From positions 1 to 64,000 of the forward strand of contig VSNT01000003.1 in NCBI GenBank assembly GCA_009774465.1: 64,000 nt of DNA. The letters are read 5' to 3'. The notes beneath the pieces were generated by a model, which saw nothing but the letters and a program-made list of their open reading frames with translations, did no database searches and was not told where the DNA came from. The position numbers and the translations under genes are program-made. The DNA comes from Lachnospiraceae bacterium. Lineage in GTDB: Bacteria; Bacillota; Clostridia; Lachnospirales; Lachnospiraceae. Shown here one piece after another: positions 8,993-18,296 of the stretch. The first letter of the stretch is position 1. Each line of letters opens with the position of its first letter.

Positions 8993-9424
8993 TCAAATTC
9001 CAATTCCCAGTTCAATCATATGCCTGGAAATCTCCTCCATATCCTGATAGGTGACAGTACCTTCCCATCTATCCCTGCTCCAGATCTCGACTCTGCTTCC
9101 CACACCCACTAAAACCGCATCCTTTGTAATTCCTGCAAACTCCCGAAGGACTGCCGGCAAAAGAATTCTGCCCTGCTTGTCCACCTCTACACTGGCGGCG
9201 CCTGCCAGGAAAAAACGTGTAAACTGCCTTGCTTCCTTATCTATCATCGGTAAAGATCGTAATTTTTCTTCAAAAGCCTGCCACTCAGGATCGTCAAACA
9301 CAAACAGACAGCCATCCATCCCTTTTGTCACCACAAATTCATCGCCTAATACTTCACGAAATTTGGAAGGAATGATCAGTCTGCCCTTGGCATCTATTGT
9401 ATGGTTATACTCCCCCATAAACAT
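8993..9424 (-). CDS. mraZ: Transcriptional regulator MraZ
   Basis: This 143-residue protein has two tandem SpoVT/AbrB-like MraZ domains: GEYNHTIDAKGRLIIPSKFR at the N-terminus and VDKQGRILLPAVLREFAGI in the second half. MraZ forms a ring-shaped oligomer that binds direct repeats upstream of its own gene and controls the dcw operon. I start at ATG 9424 (protein begins MFMGEYNH, the usual family start) rather than GTG 9430. Five CACTT repeats at 9503-9550 upstream fit its operator. Confidence 0.96.
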   Translation of the reverse strand: MFMGEYNHTIDAKGRLIIPSKFREVLGDEFVVTKGMDGCLFVFDDPEWQAFEEKLRSLPMIDKEARQFTRFFLAGAASVEVDKQGRILLPAVLREFAGITKDAVLVGVGSRVEIWSRDRWEGTVTYQDMEEISRHMIELGIGI

Positions 9425-9502
9425 ATGCACTCACCCGCTTCCGATCCTGCCTTTGTCAAAAGTGCAATATGGTCTGTCGCAGAAAATTTCAGGTTATAGA
9501 AA

Positions 9503-9550
9503 CCACTTTTTCCCACTTATATATCACTTTCTACCACTTTCCACCACTTT
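9503..9550 (-). promoter_or_regulatory. Probable MraZ operator (five direct repeats)
   Basis: On the minus strand, five copies of AAGTG(G/A) occur with CACTT (plus-strand) starts at 9504, 9514, 9525, 9535 and 9545, a 10-11 bp period. Known MraZ boxes are direct repeats on one face of the helix with the same ~10-bp period; the mycoplasma form is AAAGTG-like. The array ends about 80 nt before the mraZ start. I could not fix the -35/-10 boxes with confidence. Confidence 0.75.
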
Positions 9551-9587
9551 TATATCCATTCTACTCTAAAATAAGGGCAAGCGCAAG

Positions 9588-9618
9588 CAAAAAAATGCCC
9601 TGCAGTTTCCTGCAAGGC
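9588..9618 (-). terminator. Rho-independent terminator after lgt
   Basis: On the minus strand GCCTTGCAG, GAAA loop and CTGCAGGGC (one G-U pair) are followed by A and a run of seven T. It lies about 94 nt after the lgt stop and upstream of the mraZ operator, insulating the dcw cluster. Confidence 0.85.
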
Positions 9619-9711
9619 GCATAAACACTATATTTTCTTATGTTTTTTCCATATCTGGTGTTCTCATGTTTTTCCTTCACCATATCTTGTGATAAAAATA
9701 AATAAAAAATT

Positions 9712-10575
9712 TTAAATATTTTTTTTCTTTGATATCCTGATCCTTACCACAAGGTCACAAACAACAGCTCCAACAAATAAAATAATTGCAAGTACCTGTG
9801 AAACCGGAAGCCGGGTTCCCGGAATAAAAAGCTGATCTGTTCTGATTCCTTCAATCCATGCTCTTCCAAGACCATAGCCACCCAAATACAGCAAAGCAAT
9901 CTCTCCTTCAAACTTTTTATGTTTCCAATAAAGCAACGCAAACACCAAAAGGCATAAATTCCACAAGCTTTCATAAAGAAATGTGGGATGAACCTGTATA
10001 TAATTCACTCCATCCGTAATATGCGCCGCAATGGACTCTGAAATATCCGCTGCACGTACCGCCTGAATGGGAAGCCTCATGGCAAAGATATTGTTGGTGT
10101 ATTCCCCAAACACTTCTCTGTTTGTAAAGTTCCCCCATCTTCCAATCACCTGTCCAAGAATCAAACCGATTACGCCGGTGTCCGCCATTCGAAATGCATT
10201 CTGCTTTTTTATCCTGGCGTAAATAAACAGTGTGGTAAATGCTGCAATCACACCGCCATAAATGGCAAGTCCCCCCTGACGAAGATTAAAGATGCTAAGC
10301 AGATTATCCTTATACAAATCCCATTCAAAAACCACATAATAAAGCCTTGCACCGATAATAGAAAAAATAACCGCGTAAATTGCAAAATCCCAGTATAAAT
10401 CCGGATCCTGCCCTGTTCTTTTCGCCTGCCATGCGGCAATTAAAATTCCGGCAAGTACTCCCGTTCCTATAATTACTCCATATAGTGCAATTTCAAACCC
10501 AAATATGGTAAAACTTTTTGGTACATTTTCCAGATAAATTCCCATATTGGGAAAGGAAATATCCATCAAATCCAT
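9712..10575 (-). CDS. lgt: Prolipoprotein diacylglyceryl transferase
   Basis: Lgt transfers diacylglycerol from phosphatidylglycerol to the lipobox cysteine of prelipoproteins at the membrane; it would modify the lipoproteins encoded in this window (binding protein at 1022, DUF3048 protein, TlpA-like protein). The 287-residue product has about seven membrane segments, RQGGLAIYGG near residue 98 and the signature GRWGNFTNREVFG near residue 145, plus the HPTFLYES motif near residue 196. It is preceded by ychF on the same strand (69-nt gap). Confidence 0.96.
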   Translation of the reverse strand: MDLMDISFPNMGIYLENVPKSFTIFGFEIALYGVIIGTGVLAGILIAAWQAKRTGQDPDLYWDFAIYAVIFSIIGARLYYVVFEWDLYKDNLLSIFNLRQGGLAIYGGVIAAFTTLFIYARIKKQNAFRMADTGVIGLILGQVIGRWGNFTNREVFGEYTNNIFAMRLPIQAVRAADISESIAAHITDGVNYIQVHPTFLYESLWNLCLLVFALLYWKHKKFEGEIALLYLGGYGLGRAWIEGIRTDQLFIPGTRLPVSQVLAIILFVGAVVCDLVVRIRISKKKNI

Positions 10576-10644
10576 TCAGTCATCCTGCCTTTCTGTCTGT
10601 GCAAGGTCTTATGTCTTTTTATATCTTATATGAAACGTTAACTT

Positions 10645-11742
10645 TTATACATTAAACCGGAATAAAATCACATCTCCGTCCTTCACCACATATTCCTTGC
10701 CTTCCATACCGACCAGCCCTTTTTCTCTTGCCGCTGCCAGGGAGCCCTGCTCTAACAAATCCTTATAATTAACCACTTCGGCCTTGATAAATCCCCTTTC
10801 AAAATCGGTATGTATTTTTCCTGCTGCCTGGGGCGCCTTTGTTCCAACCTTAATTGTCCATGCTCTGGTCTCATCCTCACCCGCTGTTAAAAAGCTATGA
10901 AGCCCCAGCAGACGATAACTGGCTTTGATCAGTTTTTCAAGTCCCGATTCCACTAATCCCAAATCCTCAAGGAACATTGCCTTTTCTTCTTCATCCAGTT
11001 CAGAGATTTCCTGTTCAATCTGGGCGCAGATCACGAATACCTCGCTGCCCGTCTCCGCTGCAAAATCCCTTACCTTTTTTACACCTTCATTGTCTGCTCC
11101 GTCATTTGCCAGATCCTCTTCTCCCACATTGGCCGCAAAAATAACCGGCTTATAGGTTAACAGGTTATAAGAATTAAGAAGTGCCAGTTCGTCCTCATCC
11201 TCTGTGACATAGCTTCGTGCAAGTCTGCCTTCCTCCAGATGCGCTTTAAGCGCCTCCAAAAGTGCCGCCTCCTTTGCAAGAGACTTGTCCATTCTTGCAG
11301 CCTTGCCTGTCTTGGCAATTCTTCTCTCCAAAATTTCAATATCAGAAAAAATCAGCTCCAGATTAATGGTTTCAATGTCCCGCAGGGGATCTATGGTACC
11401 ATCCACATGCACCACGTTGCTGTCCTCAAAGCAGCGTACCACATGCACTACCGCATCCACTTCCCTGATGTTGCTTAAGAACTGGTTTCCAAGGCCTTCC
11501 CCTTTAGAAGCGCCCTTTACCAGCCCGGCAATATCCACAAACTCAATCACTGCCGGAGTAACCTTTTTAGAATGATACATATCCCCTAAAAGCTTTAACC
11601 TCTCGTCAGGAACTGCCACCACACCCACATTGGGATCTATGGTGCAGAAAGGATAATTGGCAGATTCCGCACCTGCTTTTGTCAGTGAATTAAATAAAGT
11701 ACTTTTGCCCACGTTGGGCAGACCTACGATGCCTAGTTTCAT
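10645..11742 (-). CDS. ychF: Redox-regulated ribosome-binding ATPase YchF
   Basis: YchF is an Obg-family P-loop protein that prefers ATP and binds ribosomes. The 365 residues show G1 [12 protein letters not shown], the [20 protein letters not shown] switch region, a coiled-coil insertion around residues 130-170 and the C-terminal TGS domain ending [10 protein letters not shown]. An AAGGAGA site precedes ATG 11742. A promoter candidate sits 147 nt upstream. Confidence 0.97.
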   Translation of the reverse strand: MKLGIVGLPNVGKSTLFNSLTKAGAESANYPFCTIDPNVGVVAVPDERLKLLGDMYHSKKVTPAVIEFVDIAGLVKGASKGEGLGNQFLSNIREVDAVVHVVRCFEDSNVVHVDGTIDPLRDIETINLELIFSDIEILERRIAKTGKAARMDKSLAKEAALLEALKAHLEEGRLARSYVTEDEDELALLNSYNLLTYKPVIFAANVGEEDLANDGADNEGVKKVRDFAAETGSEVFVICAQIEQEISELDEEEKAMFLEDLGLVESGLEKLIKASYRLLGLHSFLTAGEDETRAWTIKVGTKAPQAAGKIHTDFERGFIKAEVVNYKDLLEQGSLAAAREKGLVGMEGKEYVVKDGDVILFRFNV

Positions 11743-11888
11743 TTTATTTTAATCTCCTTATGCTTTTCATCTTCTGTCGTGCGAATATACAGATTCATGG
11801 TTGTTTTATCATACTGTTTAAATGATATGGGAAAAGCTCCCTCCAGCAAGAGCTTTAATGTCAAATATTCAGCAAGCTAAACATTGCT

Positions 11889-11917
11889 AGTATAGCATAG
11901 TAAGGCTCAAAAGTAAA
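11889..11917 (-). promoter_or_regulatory. Promoter candidate upstream of ychF
   Basis: On the minus strand TTTACT (11917-11912) and TATACT (11894-11889) are 17 bp apart, and the -10 is extended (TGC before TATACT). The same ATGCTATACTA string occurs upstream of scfA. The leader to ychF would be about 140 nt and carries no ORF I recognise. Confidence 0.6.
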
Positions 11918-12005
11918 TTGCAGGATTTTATATCTTTTCCACATACAATACAATTGAATTAACAATCATTTGTTATGATTTCCAATCCTTTGCCAATCTT
12001 CTGTT

Positions 12006-13070
12006 TTAATCTTTCAGTTGCTGCTCAATTTCCGCAATCGTTGGCAAGGAACTCTTAAAATCTGCCGGATATACTTTCGACAACTCATACTCAGATATCC
12101 CAATCGGTTCACCAGCAGATTCCACTGCATATTGTGCCAAAACTTCATCCTTCTCCTTACATATGATCAATCCAATCGTAGGATTTTCCTGCTCTGTCTT
12201 TAAAATATGATTTACAGCAACTACATAAGTACCAACCTGTCCTATATCTGTTGGTTTAAATTTCTCAGTCTTAATCTCAATTACAACATAGCAATGTAAA
12301 CGGATATTATAAAACAACAAATCTACAAACTGTTCTGTCTTACCTACTTCCAATCTATATTCGCGTCCAACGAAAGCAAAACCGTTGCCCAACTCCAGTA
12401 AAAATTTCACAATATTATCCGTTAAAGCATCCTTCAATTCTTTCTCATTATAACCCTCTGTCATTGTAAGAAAATCAAAATTATAGGGATCTTTTGTTAA
12501 TTCATTGGCCAAATCTCCCTGTGCTATTGGAAGCTGTTTATCAAAATTTGTAATTGCTTTTCCCTGTCGTTCATATAAATCTGTATCGAGCCAGTTCAGT
12601 AAAACTGCCCTGGACCAATTATTTTCAATTGTCTTTCTAACATAAAAAAGTGCTTTCTCTGTCTCCCCTTTGCATTTGTCAATAATATATCTGTGGTGTC
12701 CCCAAGGAATAGAACATAATTTGTCCACAAGTTGTAGGCTGACTTCATCATTATTCAATTTTGCCACAGCCTGTGGCACAATTTTGCTATACATTTGATA
12801 AAATTGAGTCATATATCTGAGATTTCTTGGTGAAAAGCTTTTTTGTTCTGGCATCGCTGAAACCAAATCCTTACTCAGACTGTCGTAAAACTTACTTCCC
12901 CATCTGCTCTCTGCACGCATCTCAACCATATCTTTTCCCAAATACCAATAGAAACGCAGCATTTCCTGATTCACTTTCGTTGCCGCTTTTACCTGCATAC
13001 TTTTGAATCTTGCTCCTACGCTTTGTATCCACTCCGCATATTCTTCATCTATTTTAATCAACTGACTCAT
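12006..13070 (-). CDS. DUF1016 (YhcG) family PD-(D/E)XK nuclease-like protein
   Basis: The 354-residue product has the N-terminal DUF1016 helical domain (residues ~15-170) and a C-terminal nuclease-fold domain, where EQFVDLLFYN followed by VVIEIKTEKF gives the D...ExK catalytic pattern near residues 250-275. Family members are commonly carried in defence islands and near restriction-modification genes, but the biological role is not settled. It lies 159 nt downstream of jetD on the same strand with its own ribosome-binding region, so it could be a separate cargo gene or an accessory of the Wadjet island. Confidence 0.88.
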   Translation of the reverse strand: MSQLIKIDEEYAEWIQSVGARFKSMQVKAATKVNQEMLRFYWYLGKDMVEMRAESRWGSKFYDSLSKDLVSAMPEQKSFSPRNLRYMTQFYQMYSKIVPQAVAKLNNDEVSLQLVDKLCSIPWGHHRYIIDKCKGETEKALFYVRKTIENNWSRAVLLNWLDTDLYERQGKAITNFDKQLPIAQGDLANELTKDPYNFDFLTMTEGYNEKELKDALTDNIVKFLLELGNGFAFVGREYRLEVGKTEQFVDLLFYNIRLHCYVVIEIKTEKFKPTDIGQVGTYVVAVNHILKTEQENPTIGLIICKEKDEVLAQYAVESAGEPIGISEYELSKVYPADFKSSLPTIAEIEQQLKD

Positions 13071-13229
13071 TTTATATTACCCCACCTAAAAATATAATTT
13101 CTAGAACTATAATGACTTAATCAATGTAAGGCTTGAATCATACAATACAAGATTCAATCCCTATATAAATTGACGTTTCTTTTCAAATTTAAGAATGCCC
13201 CCTCTTTTTTGCATATCTTCTACGACTCA

Positions 13230-14447
13230 TTACAGATATCCACCATACAGTGCTTCCTGCTCTAATTTACAATTATTCTCCAGCATATATTGAAGCACAT
13301 CTCTGTAATCCCCATCTGTCATACTCTCTTTATGTTTATCATCCAACTTCTTCAATAAACTTTCAATGCGCCTTTTATCAGGTTGTGTTAATGTTTTTGT
13401 TTGAGAACTGTGCTTTTTTAAAGTTTCCACATCCATATGAAGTGTTCTGAATGGAATTCCGGTTTTGAATTTTAAATGCTCATAAATATAAAATCCACCA
13501 GCATCAATATCGCCAAAATGCATGTACTTTTTCTCCCTGTTCTGCTCATATAAGTATATCAAAAACTTTCGTTTTGTTGTATTATGAAAACCGCCCAGAT
13601 AAATCACAAAATCTTCCGCACTGTTATAATCATGAAAGCTTGTAAGATTTTCGACCGTTACAACGCAGCCTCCAAAAATTTCAATTTTATCCAATTCTTT
13701 TAACGAAGACGTGGATAAAGCCATATCCCCATTCAGCTTTGAAAGGTCGATCATCTGACTTCCTAATGTTATTCTTCCATTTCCCTTTAAACATACATAA
13801 GTCGGCGTTTTAACAATACCACATTCCTCCAAAACAGAATCTCTGTCCTGATATTCACCATATTGATACATCAACGCCTGCGCTTTACCTGCCAGGATCT
13901 CTACTCTTTTTGAATCTGAAAAATATCTTACTGAAAAGTCCCTGATAAACTGTTCTTCTTCGTTTGTGCTGATAAGCTTTACAAGAGTTAACAAATCCAG
14001 AAACTCCTGTTTCTTTCCATCAAAATACTCTACCTTTTGATTCTTAGATATTTTTATTCTTTGCGCGTCAAAATAATTATCCAAAACCGCACATCCCTGA
14101 AATTGTCCCATTATTTCAAGAATCCAGTCACGCTCCTCTTTTCTGGATTCTCTGTTTACAAACTCATAGCATCGTTTCAATTTCGGCAAATTTAATTCCA
14201 CCGATTTTATGATACCTGCTCTCTGATACTGTATGATAATAAGTTCTCTTTTTTGTAATTCTTCCAAAGCTTCATTCACATCACAGAAAAAATCATATTC
14301 GGCATCATCCTGGTACCTTGGAAACAATTCACTGATACGTCTCGAAAATTTCTGATTCACCTGATTTTCCCCAAGGAATGTTTTACTATTTTCATATTTA
14401 TCCAGCAAACTGTGAATCGTCTTACTTTGTATATCATTCCGTCTCAA
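13230..14447 (-). CDS. jetD: Wadjet system nuclease subunit JetD (TOPRIM, DUF2220)
   Basis: JetD is the TOPRIM nuclease that cuts plasmid DNA once the JetABC motor has extruded it. The 405-residue product has an N-terminal arm of roughly 200 residues and a C-terminal TOPRIM domain: the acidic residue in VVTVENLTSFH (about residue 265) and the DxD pair in HFGDIDAGGFYIYEHL (about residue 315). The start is TTG 14447, which overlaps the jetC stop as TTGA and has GGAGGAG 8 nt upstream. It is the last gene of the jetABCD operon. Confidence 0.92.
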   Translation of the reverse strand: MRRNDIQSKTIHSLLDKYENSKTFLGENQVNQKFSRRISELFPRYQDDAEYDFFCDVNEALEELQKRELIIIQYQRAGIIKSVELNLPKLKRCYEFVNRESRKEERDWILEIMGQFQGCAVLDNYFDAQRIKISKNQKVEYFDGKKQEFLDLLTLVKLISTNEEEQFIRDFSVRYFSDSKRVEILAGKAQALMYQYGEYQDRDSVLEECGIVKTPTYVCLKGNGRITLGSQMIDLSKLNGDMALSTSSLKELDKIEIFGGCVVTVENLTSFHDYNSAEDFVIYLGGFHNTTKRKFLIYLYEQNREKKYMHFGDIDAGGFYIYEHLKFKTGIPFRTLHMDVETLKKHSSQTKTLTQPDKRRIESLLKKLDDKHKESMTDGDYRDVLQYMLENNCKLEQEALYGGYL

Positions 14448-17400
14448 AAATCATACTCCTCCACAATACTACTCTGCCCAACTCGGATAGCAGTCAATAC
14501 GGTATCTACCTTTTCGCCAATAATTTCAATTTTTGCCGGCGGTGTTGCCATAATCACCTGCAAATCCAATCCATTAAAGAATTCCATCATGGAGACAATT
14601 CTCTCATCATCCATTTTATCGAAAGCTTCATCCAGCAGCATAATTCTTACACTGTTACCATAACGATAAATCTGATAAAAGGATGCGGCAATAGCCACAT
14701 AATAGGGAACCTGTGTTTCACTGCCACTCTTTTCTCCATAAATATCTGAAAACCGTTGTATGCTGCCATCTTTCTTTCGAATTTCGATATCATAATCCAA
14801 ATAAGAGCGATAATCTGTATACTCTTCCACAATCTTCTGTCCGTTATCATCTTTTGTCATCAGCTTATCGAACAGCTCTGTCATTTCCTCTTTATACTGT
14901 TCTTCAAACGCAGTCGTCCACAGATTAATACCCTCCTGATTATTTTCAGAAGTAATCATTCGATACAGACCTTCTTTTTTCTTGTCGAAGCCAATCTTGA
15001 AATGATAACTGTCATCACCATAATAAATACTGTCCAGTGCCTTATTCAAATTACGAAATTCCATTTTTGCATTTTCAATCAGCTCTTTCATTTTTGACAG
15101 GAAATCACTCTTAAATATCTGTTCACAATCATCCTTTGCCTGACGAAGTTTTTCCTCATAACGTATCATTTCCACAGACCTCAGTTTGAATGCGGCTTCT
15201 CTATATTCTGCCATTCCGCTTACGCCCACTACAAAATCCTGTGTAAAATCTGTATTATAACGATACTGCAGTCCTTTCATACGATCTACCAGATTCATCT
15301 TCTCATTCTCAAATTGCGATTTCTGTGGTGCAAAATTCTCAGCAATCTTTTTGGCCGCTTTTGTTTTTCTGTTGAGATTATACTTTTCCAGCGCCTCCTG
15401 ATACACAATACCGTCTAAATCAAGTTTTTCCTCCAAAGTCTTTATACTTTCAGCTAATGCTGTTTCCCTGCCCTGCTGAATCTGTTCAGCGGTTTCGATT
15501 TGATTCAAAAGTTTTGCATTCTCCTTATTTAGCTGCGTTTCATTTCCATCAATCCTTTTTTTCTCTTCTTTCTTTTCTCCCAGATCAATTTTCAACTGAA
15601 TAAAAGATGGATCATTGGAAGCCTTTTTCAATTCCACCTTTTCATGGGCAAGCTGTCGCTGCAGCTCTGCTTTTTTTGCAGGTGCATTTATACAAAGCTT
15701 CAGCATTGTAAAATCAAATTTTTTCTCGCTCTCCAAAACATCACTATATAACTGAATTTCTTCACGTAATGTACTACGTTCCGTACTCTTTTCTTCAAGA
15801 AGCTTTCTGACATTTACTATCTGGGTTCTATAAGCATTTTGACCTATATAAGGATCTCTGTAATTTGCAGGATTAATATGTCTTACTACATATCCCTGGT
15901 ATAGCATACACTGAGGCGTAATCGCTATGTCATGGTTTTCCAGCTCATTAACATTCTCACAACGCACTACTCTGCCCAGCAGATAGTTTGTATAAGCTCT
16001 GGCATATCTGTTTTCACTCTTAATCACATAAGCCAGTGAACCATTATTTACTTCATCCACAAGTGGAATCTTTTTGGTATTAATAATGCCTGCAGTATGT
16101 ATCTGTTTACGTTTTCGCTCATAAACCTCCAATGCAACGTCATAATACTCCGGCTCCACAATCAAATAAAATTTCTGCTTATTAAAGTATCCCTCAACCG
16201 CATTTACCCATTTTTCATCAGTTATTTCCAAAAGTTCCGCAAGGATATAAACCGACGAATGAATATTGCGTCTCTCAAACTCCTTTTCTATAGCTTCTTT
16301 CAATGCTGCTGTCTGTTGAGGGAAACTGAGTTTTCTCTTTTCCAGTTCCTTTAACCGACCTTGCAAATCATTTATCGTTTCGCTTAGCTGATTCATATGA
16401 TATTGAAGGTTCGCATGCTTATTTCGAATCATTTCCAGTTGACTGTCCTGAAACTCTTCAAGCTTCTCAATAATCTTGCTTTTTTCTTTGCTGTCTTTTT
16501 CGGATGCCAACAATAATACTTCTGAATCGGTAATCACCAAACATTGTATTTTTACCTGTATTTTTGATACACATTGCAAGTATATCCTTAGCTTTTTTAT
16601 CTGTTCCTTTAGCTTTTGCTCCTGCTCATTGTGTGCAGAGATTTCTCCTTCTAGCTGTTGTATTCTTCTTTCGGCGTTCTCTATCATTTTATTGGAGGAA
16701 TTGGATTGTATAGCTACATTGACTGCTATAATCTGTTTTTCCAAAGCAGTCTTTTTTTGTATCACCATTTCCAGTTCCTGACTATTCGATTCAACATATT
16801 GCTTTTTTAAGCGAATCTCCTTTTTAATATCTTTCAAATCCTGATGCAGCGCATCCTTATTTGCCAACATTAAAAGAATATCGTTTACCTGAATATCATG
16901 TTCCTTCTTTTCGATTCGCTCATAAGTCTCTAATATATTTTCCAATGCACTATATTGTTTTTGTGAACGTTCCAGCAAATATTCCAGTTCACTCAATGTC
17001 TCAATGTTTTCACGCAGGGATGCTACATCTATCTTTGTCTCGGATAATACAAATTTATTGATAAATTCTTTCACATTGTCCATAGGTTTAAATGCGAGAG
17101 ATTTGGGTATAATATCAAAAAATTTATCTTCCAGATTACCCAGTCTTCTCTTAAATCTGTCTCTGGCGGCATTTTTCTGCTCAATATAACGAATATGCTT
17201 GCCGCTTATACGAAATTCATCTGACAAAGCAGGTCGATTATCTACTGTAAAAGACAAGTCCTCCAATCTACACTCTTCAGCATACCATTTCGTGGTCACC
17301 GCACTTTCTTCATCCTGAGACGTCATATGAACACCTATTACAAAGTATCTGTTTCCCTTTTCTTCATAGAACTCCAATGCCACATTGGCAGGTACTACGT

Positions 17401-17665
17401 TTTTTCGCAGATAGGTTTCTCCTACATTTCCCACCTTACAGCGCACATATCCCTTTAAGCTGCGATTTCCTTTCTCATTAGCTGCCACATTGAAACGACG
17501 TGTATTAGTCGTAAGCACAAGTTGTACAGCATCCAAAATCGTAGATTTTCCAGCCGTATTTTCCCCACTGATTAACGTGGAACCATTTACCGATATTCTT
17601 TCATTTTCAAAATAATGCCAGTTTACTAATTGAATTCTTGTTAATATCTTCTTCTGATTATCCAT
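14444..17665 (-). CDS. jetC: Wadjet SMC-like ATPase JetC
   Basis: JetC is an SMC/MukB-like ATPase that forms the DNA-loop-extruding motor with JetA and JetB. The 1073 residues show an N-terminal head with Walker A GENTAGKST at about residue 34, long coiled-coil arms (roughly residues 240-460 and 620-850), a hinge-like segment between them (about 460-600), and a C-terminal head with RFSDIYGEKSGSETQ (signature-like) and Walker B VRIMLLDEAFDKMDDERI. The gene starts 2 nt after the jetB stop and overlaps jetD by 4 nt. MukB or SbcC were considered; the adjoining JetA, JetB and JetD types settle the identity. Confidence 0.93.
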   Translation of the reverse strand: MDNQKKILTRIQLVNWHYFENERISVNGSTLISGENTAGKSTILDAVQLVLTTNTRRFNVAANEKGNRSLKGYVRCKVGNVGETYLRKNVVPANVALEFYEEKGNRYFVIGVHMTSQDEESAVTTKWYAEECRLEDLSFTVDNRPALSDEFRISGKHIRYIEQKNAARDRFKRRLGNLEDKFFDIIPKSLAFKPMDNVKEFINKFVLSETKIDVASLRENIETLSELEYLLERSQKQYSALENILETYERIEKKEHDIQVNDILLMLANKDALHQDLKDIKKEIRLKKQYVESNSQELEMVIQKKTALEKQIIAVNVAIQSNSSNKMIENAERRIQQLEGEISAHNEQEQKLKEQIKKLRIYLQCVSKIQVKIQCLVITDSEVLLLASEKDSKEKSKIIEKLEEFQDSQLEMIRNKHANLQYHMNQLSETINDLQGRLKELEKRKLSFPQQTAALKEAIEKEFERRNIHSSVYILAELLEITDEKWVNAVEGYFNKQKFYLIVEPEYYDVALEVYERKRKQIHTAGIINTKKIPLVDEVNNGSLAYVIKSENRYARAYTNYLLGRVVRCENVNELENHDIAITPQCMLYQGYVVRHINPANYRDPYIGQNAYRTQIVNVRKLLEEKSTERSTLREEIQLYSDVLESEKKFDFTMLKLCINAPAKKAELQRQLAHEKVELKKASNDPSFIQLKIDLGEKKEEKKRIDGNETQLNKENAKLLNQIETAEQIQQGRETALAESIKTLEEKLDLDGIVYQEALEKYNLNRKTKAAKKIAENFAPQKSQFENEKMNLVDRMKGLQYRYNTDFTQDFVVGVSGMAEYREAAFKLRSVEMIRYEEKLRQAKDDCEQIFKSDFLSKMKELIENAKMEFRNLNKALDSIYYGDDSYHFKIGFDKKKEGLYRMITSENNQEGINLWTTAFEEQYKEEMTELFDKLMTKDDNGQKIVEEYTDYRSYLDYDIEIRKKDGSIQRFSDIYGEKSGSETQVPYYVAIAASFYQIYRYGNSVRIMLLDEAFDKMDDERIVSMMEFFNGLDLQVIMATPPAKIEIIGEKVDTVLTAIRVGQSSIVEEYDF

Positions 17666-17667
17666 TT

Positions 17668-18288
17668 TTATTCTTCACTTTCTGACATTACATCCTTATT
17701 AACCGCATAATCCTTTAATTTCTGTTCTGTCATTTCATAGTAATCATTCACATTTTCAACTGTTACAGCCATAATGATGGAAGGATAAATAATAATTCTG
17801 GCATCTGCCTGATTTACATCTGTATCTATATTTTGTATCAAATTATACTTCCGAAACAATTTCACAAAACCACGTTCCATACCTTTTTCCAGATTTGGTT
17901 TTGTTTTAATTTTTAACATAGCATATTTTTCTCTTACCTCTTCCATAATGACGGTTACTTCTTCTGAAAAAGTTGCAAGTTCTTTTCGTTTTTCAATATA
18001 AAGAAGCCTCAGAATCAACAACAAGATACTTTCGTACTTGGTCAGCTCAAGCCTCCCCGTCCCAAATTGATTCACTAATCCGATTACTCCCTGATCTTCA
18101 TTCACCTTCACATCATAACCCAGCAAATCAAAATATGGAACAAACATCTCTAAATTCTGTCTTACAAACATATAATCCTTTTTTGTATCTTCCTTCTTCT
18201 TCAGAAGAAAACATTGATTTAACAGCTTATTGGCTGCAATGCGAAACTTTTCTTTTTGTGCTACAGATTCATTTAGTATTTCAAACAT
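17668..18288 (-). CDS. jetB: Wadjet subunit JetB (DUF4194, MukE-like)
   Basis: This 206-residue protein matches the DUF4194/JetB family, the MukE-like winged-helix subunit that joins JetA to the JetC heads. Visible family features are the middle segment YESILLLILRLLYIEKRKEL and the C-terminal winged-helix part near YNLIQNIDTDVNQADARIIIYPSI. It lies 8 nt after jetA and 2 nt before jetC, so the genes are translated as a unit. Confidence 0.88.
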   Translation of the reverse strand: MFEILNESVAQKEKFRIAANKLLNQCFLLKKKEDTKKDYMFVRQNLEMFVPYFDLLGYDVKVNEDQGVIGLVNQFGTGRLELTKYESILLLILRLLYIEKRKELATFSEEVTVIMEEVREKYAMLKIKTKPNLEKGMERGFVKLFRKYNLIQNIDTDVNQADARIIIYPSIIMAVTVENVNDYYEMTEQKLKDYAVNKDVMSESEE

Positions 18289-18296
18289 GACTGCTC

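Noticed and set aside
9503-9550. Short repeat array as a CRISPR
   Set aside because: The units are 10-11 bp with no spacers of 30 bp or more and no cas genes; the position before mraZ explains them as an operator.
14444-17665. JetC as SbcC, RecN or MukB
   Set aside because: The adjoining DUF4194 and DUF2220 TOPRIM genes and the gene order fit Wadjet.
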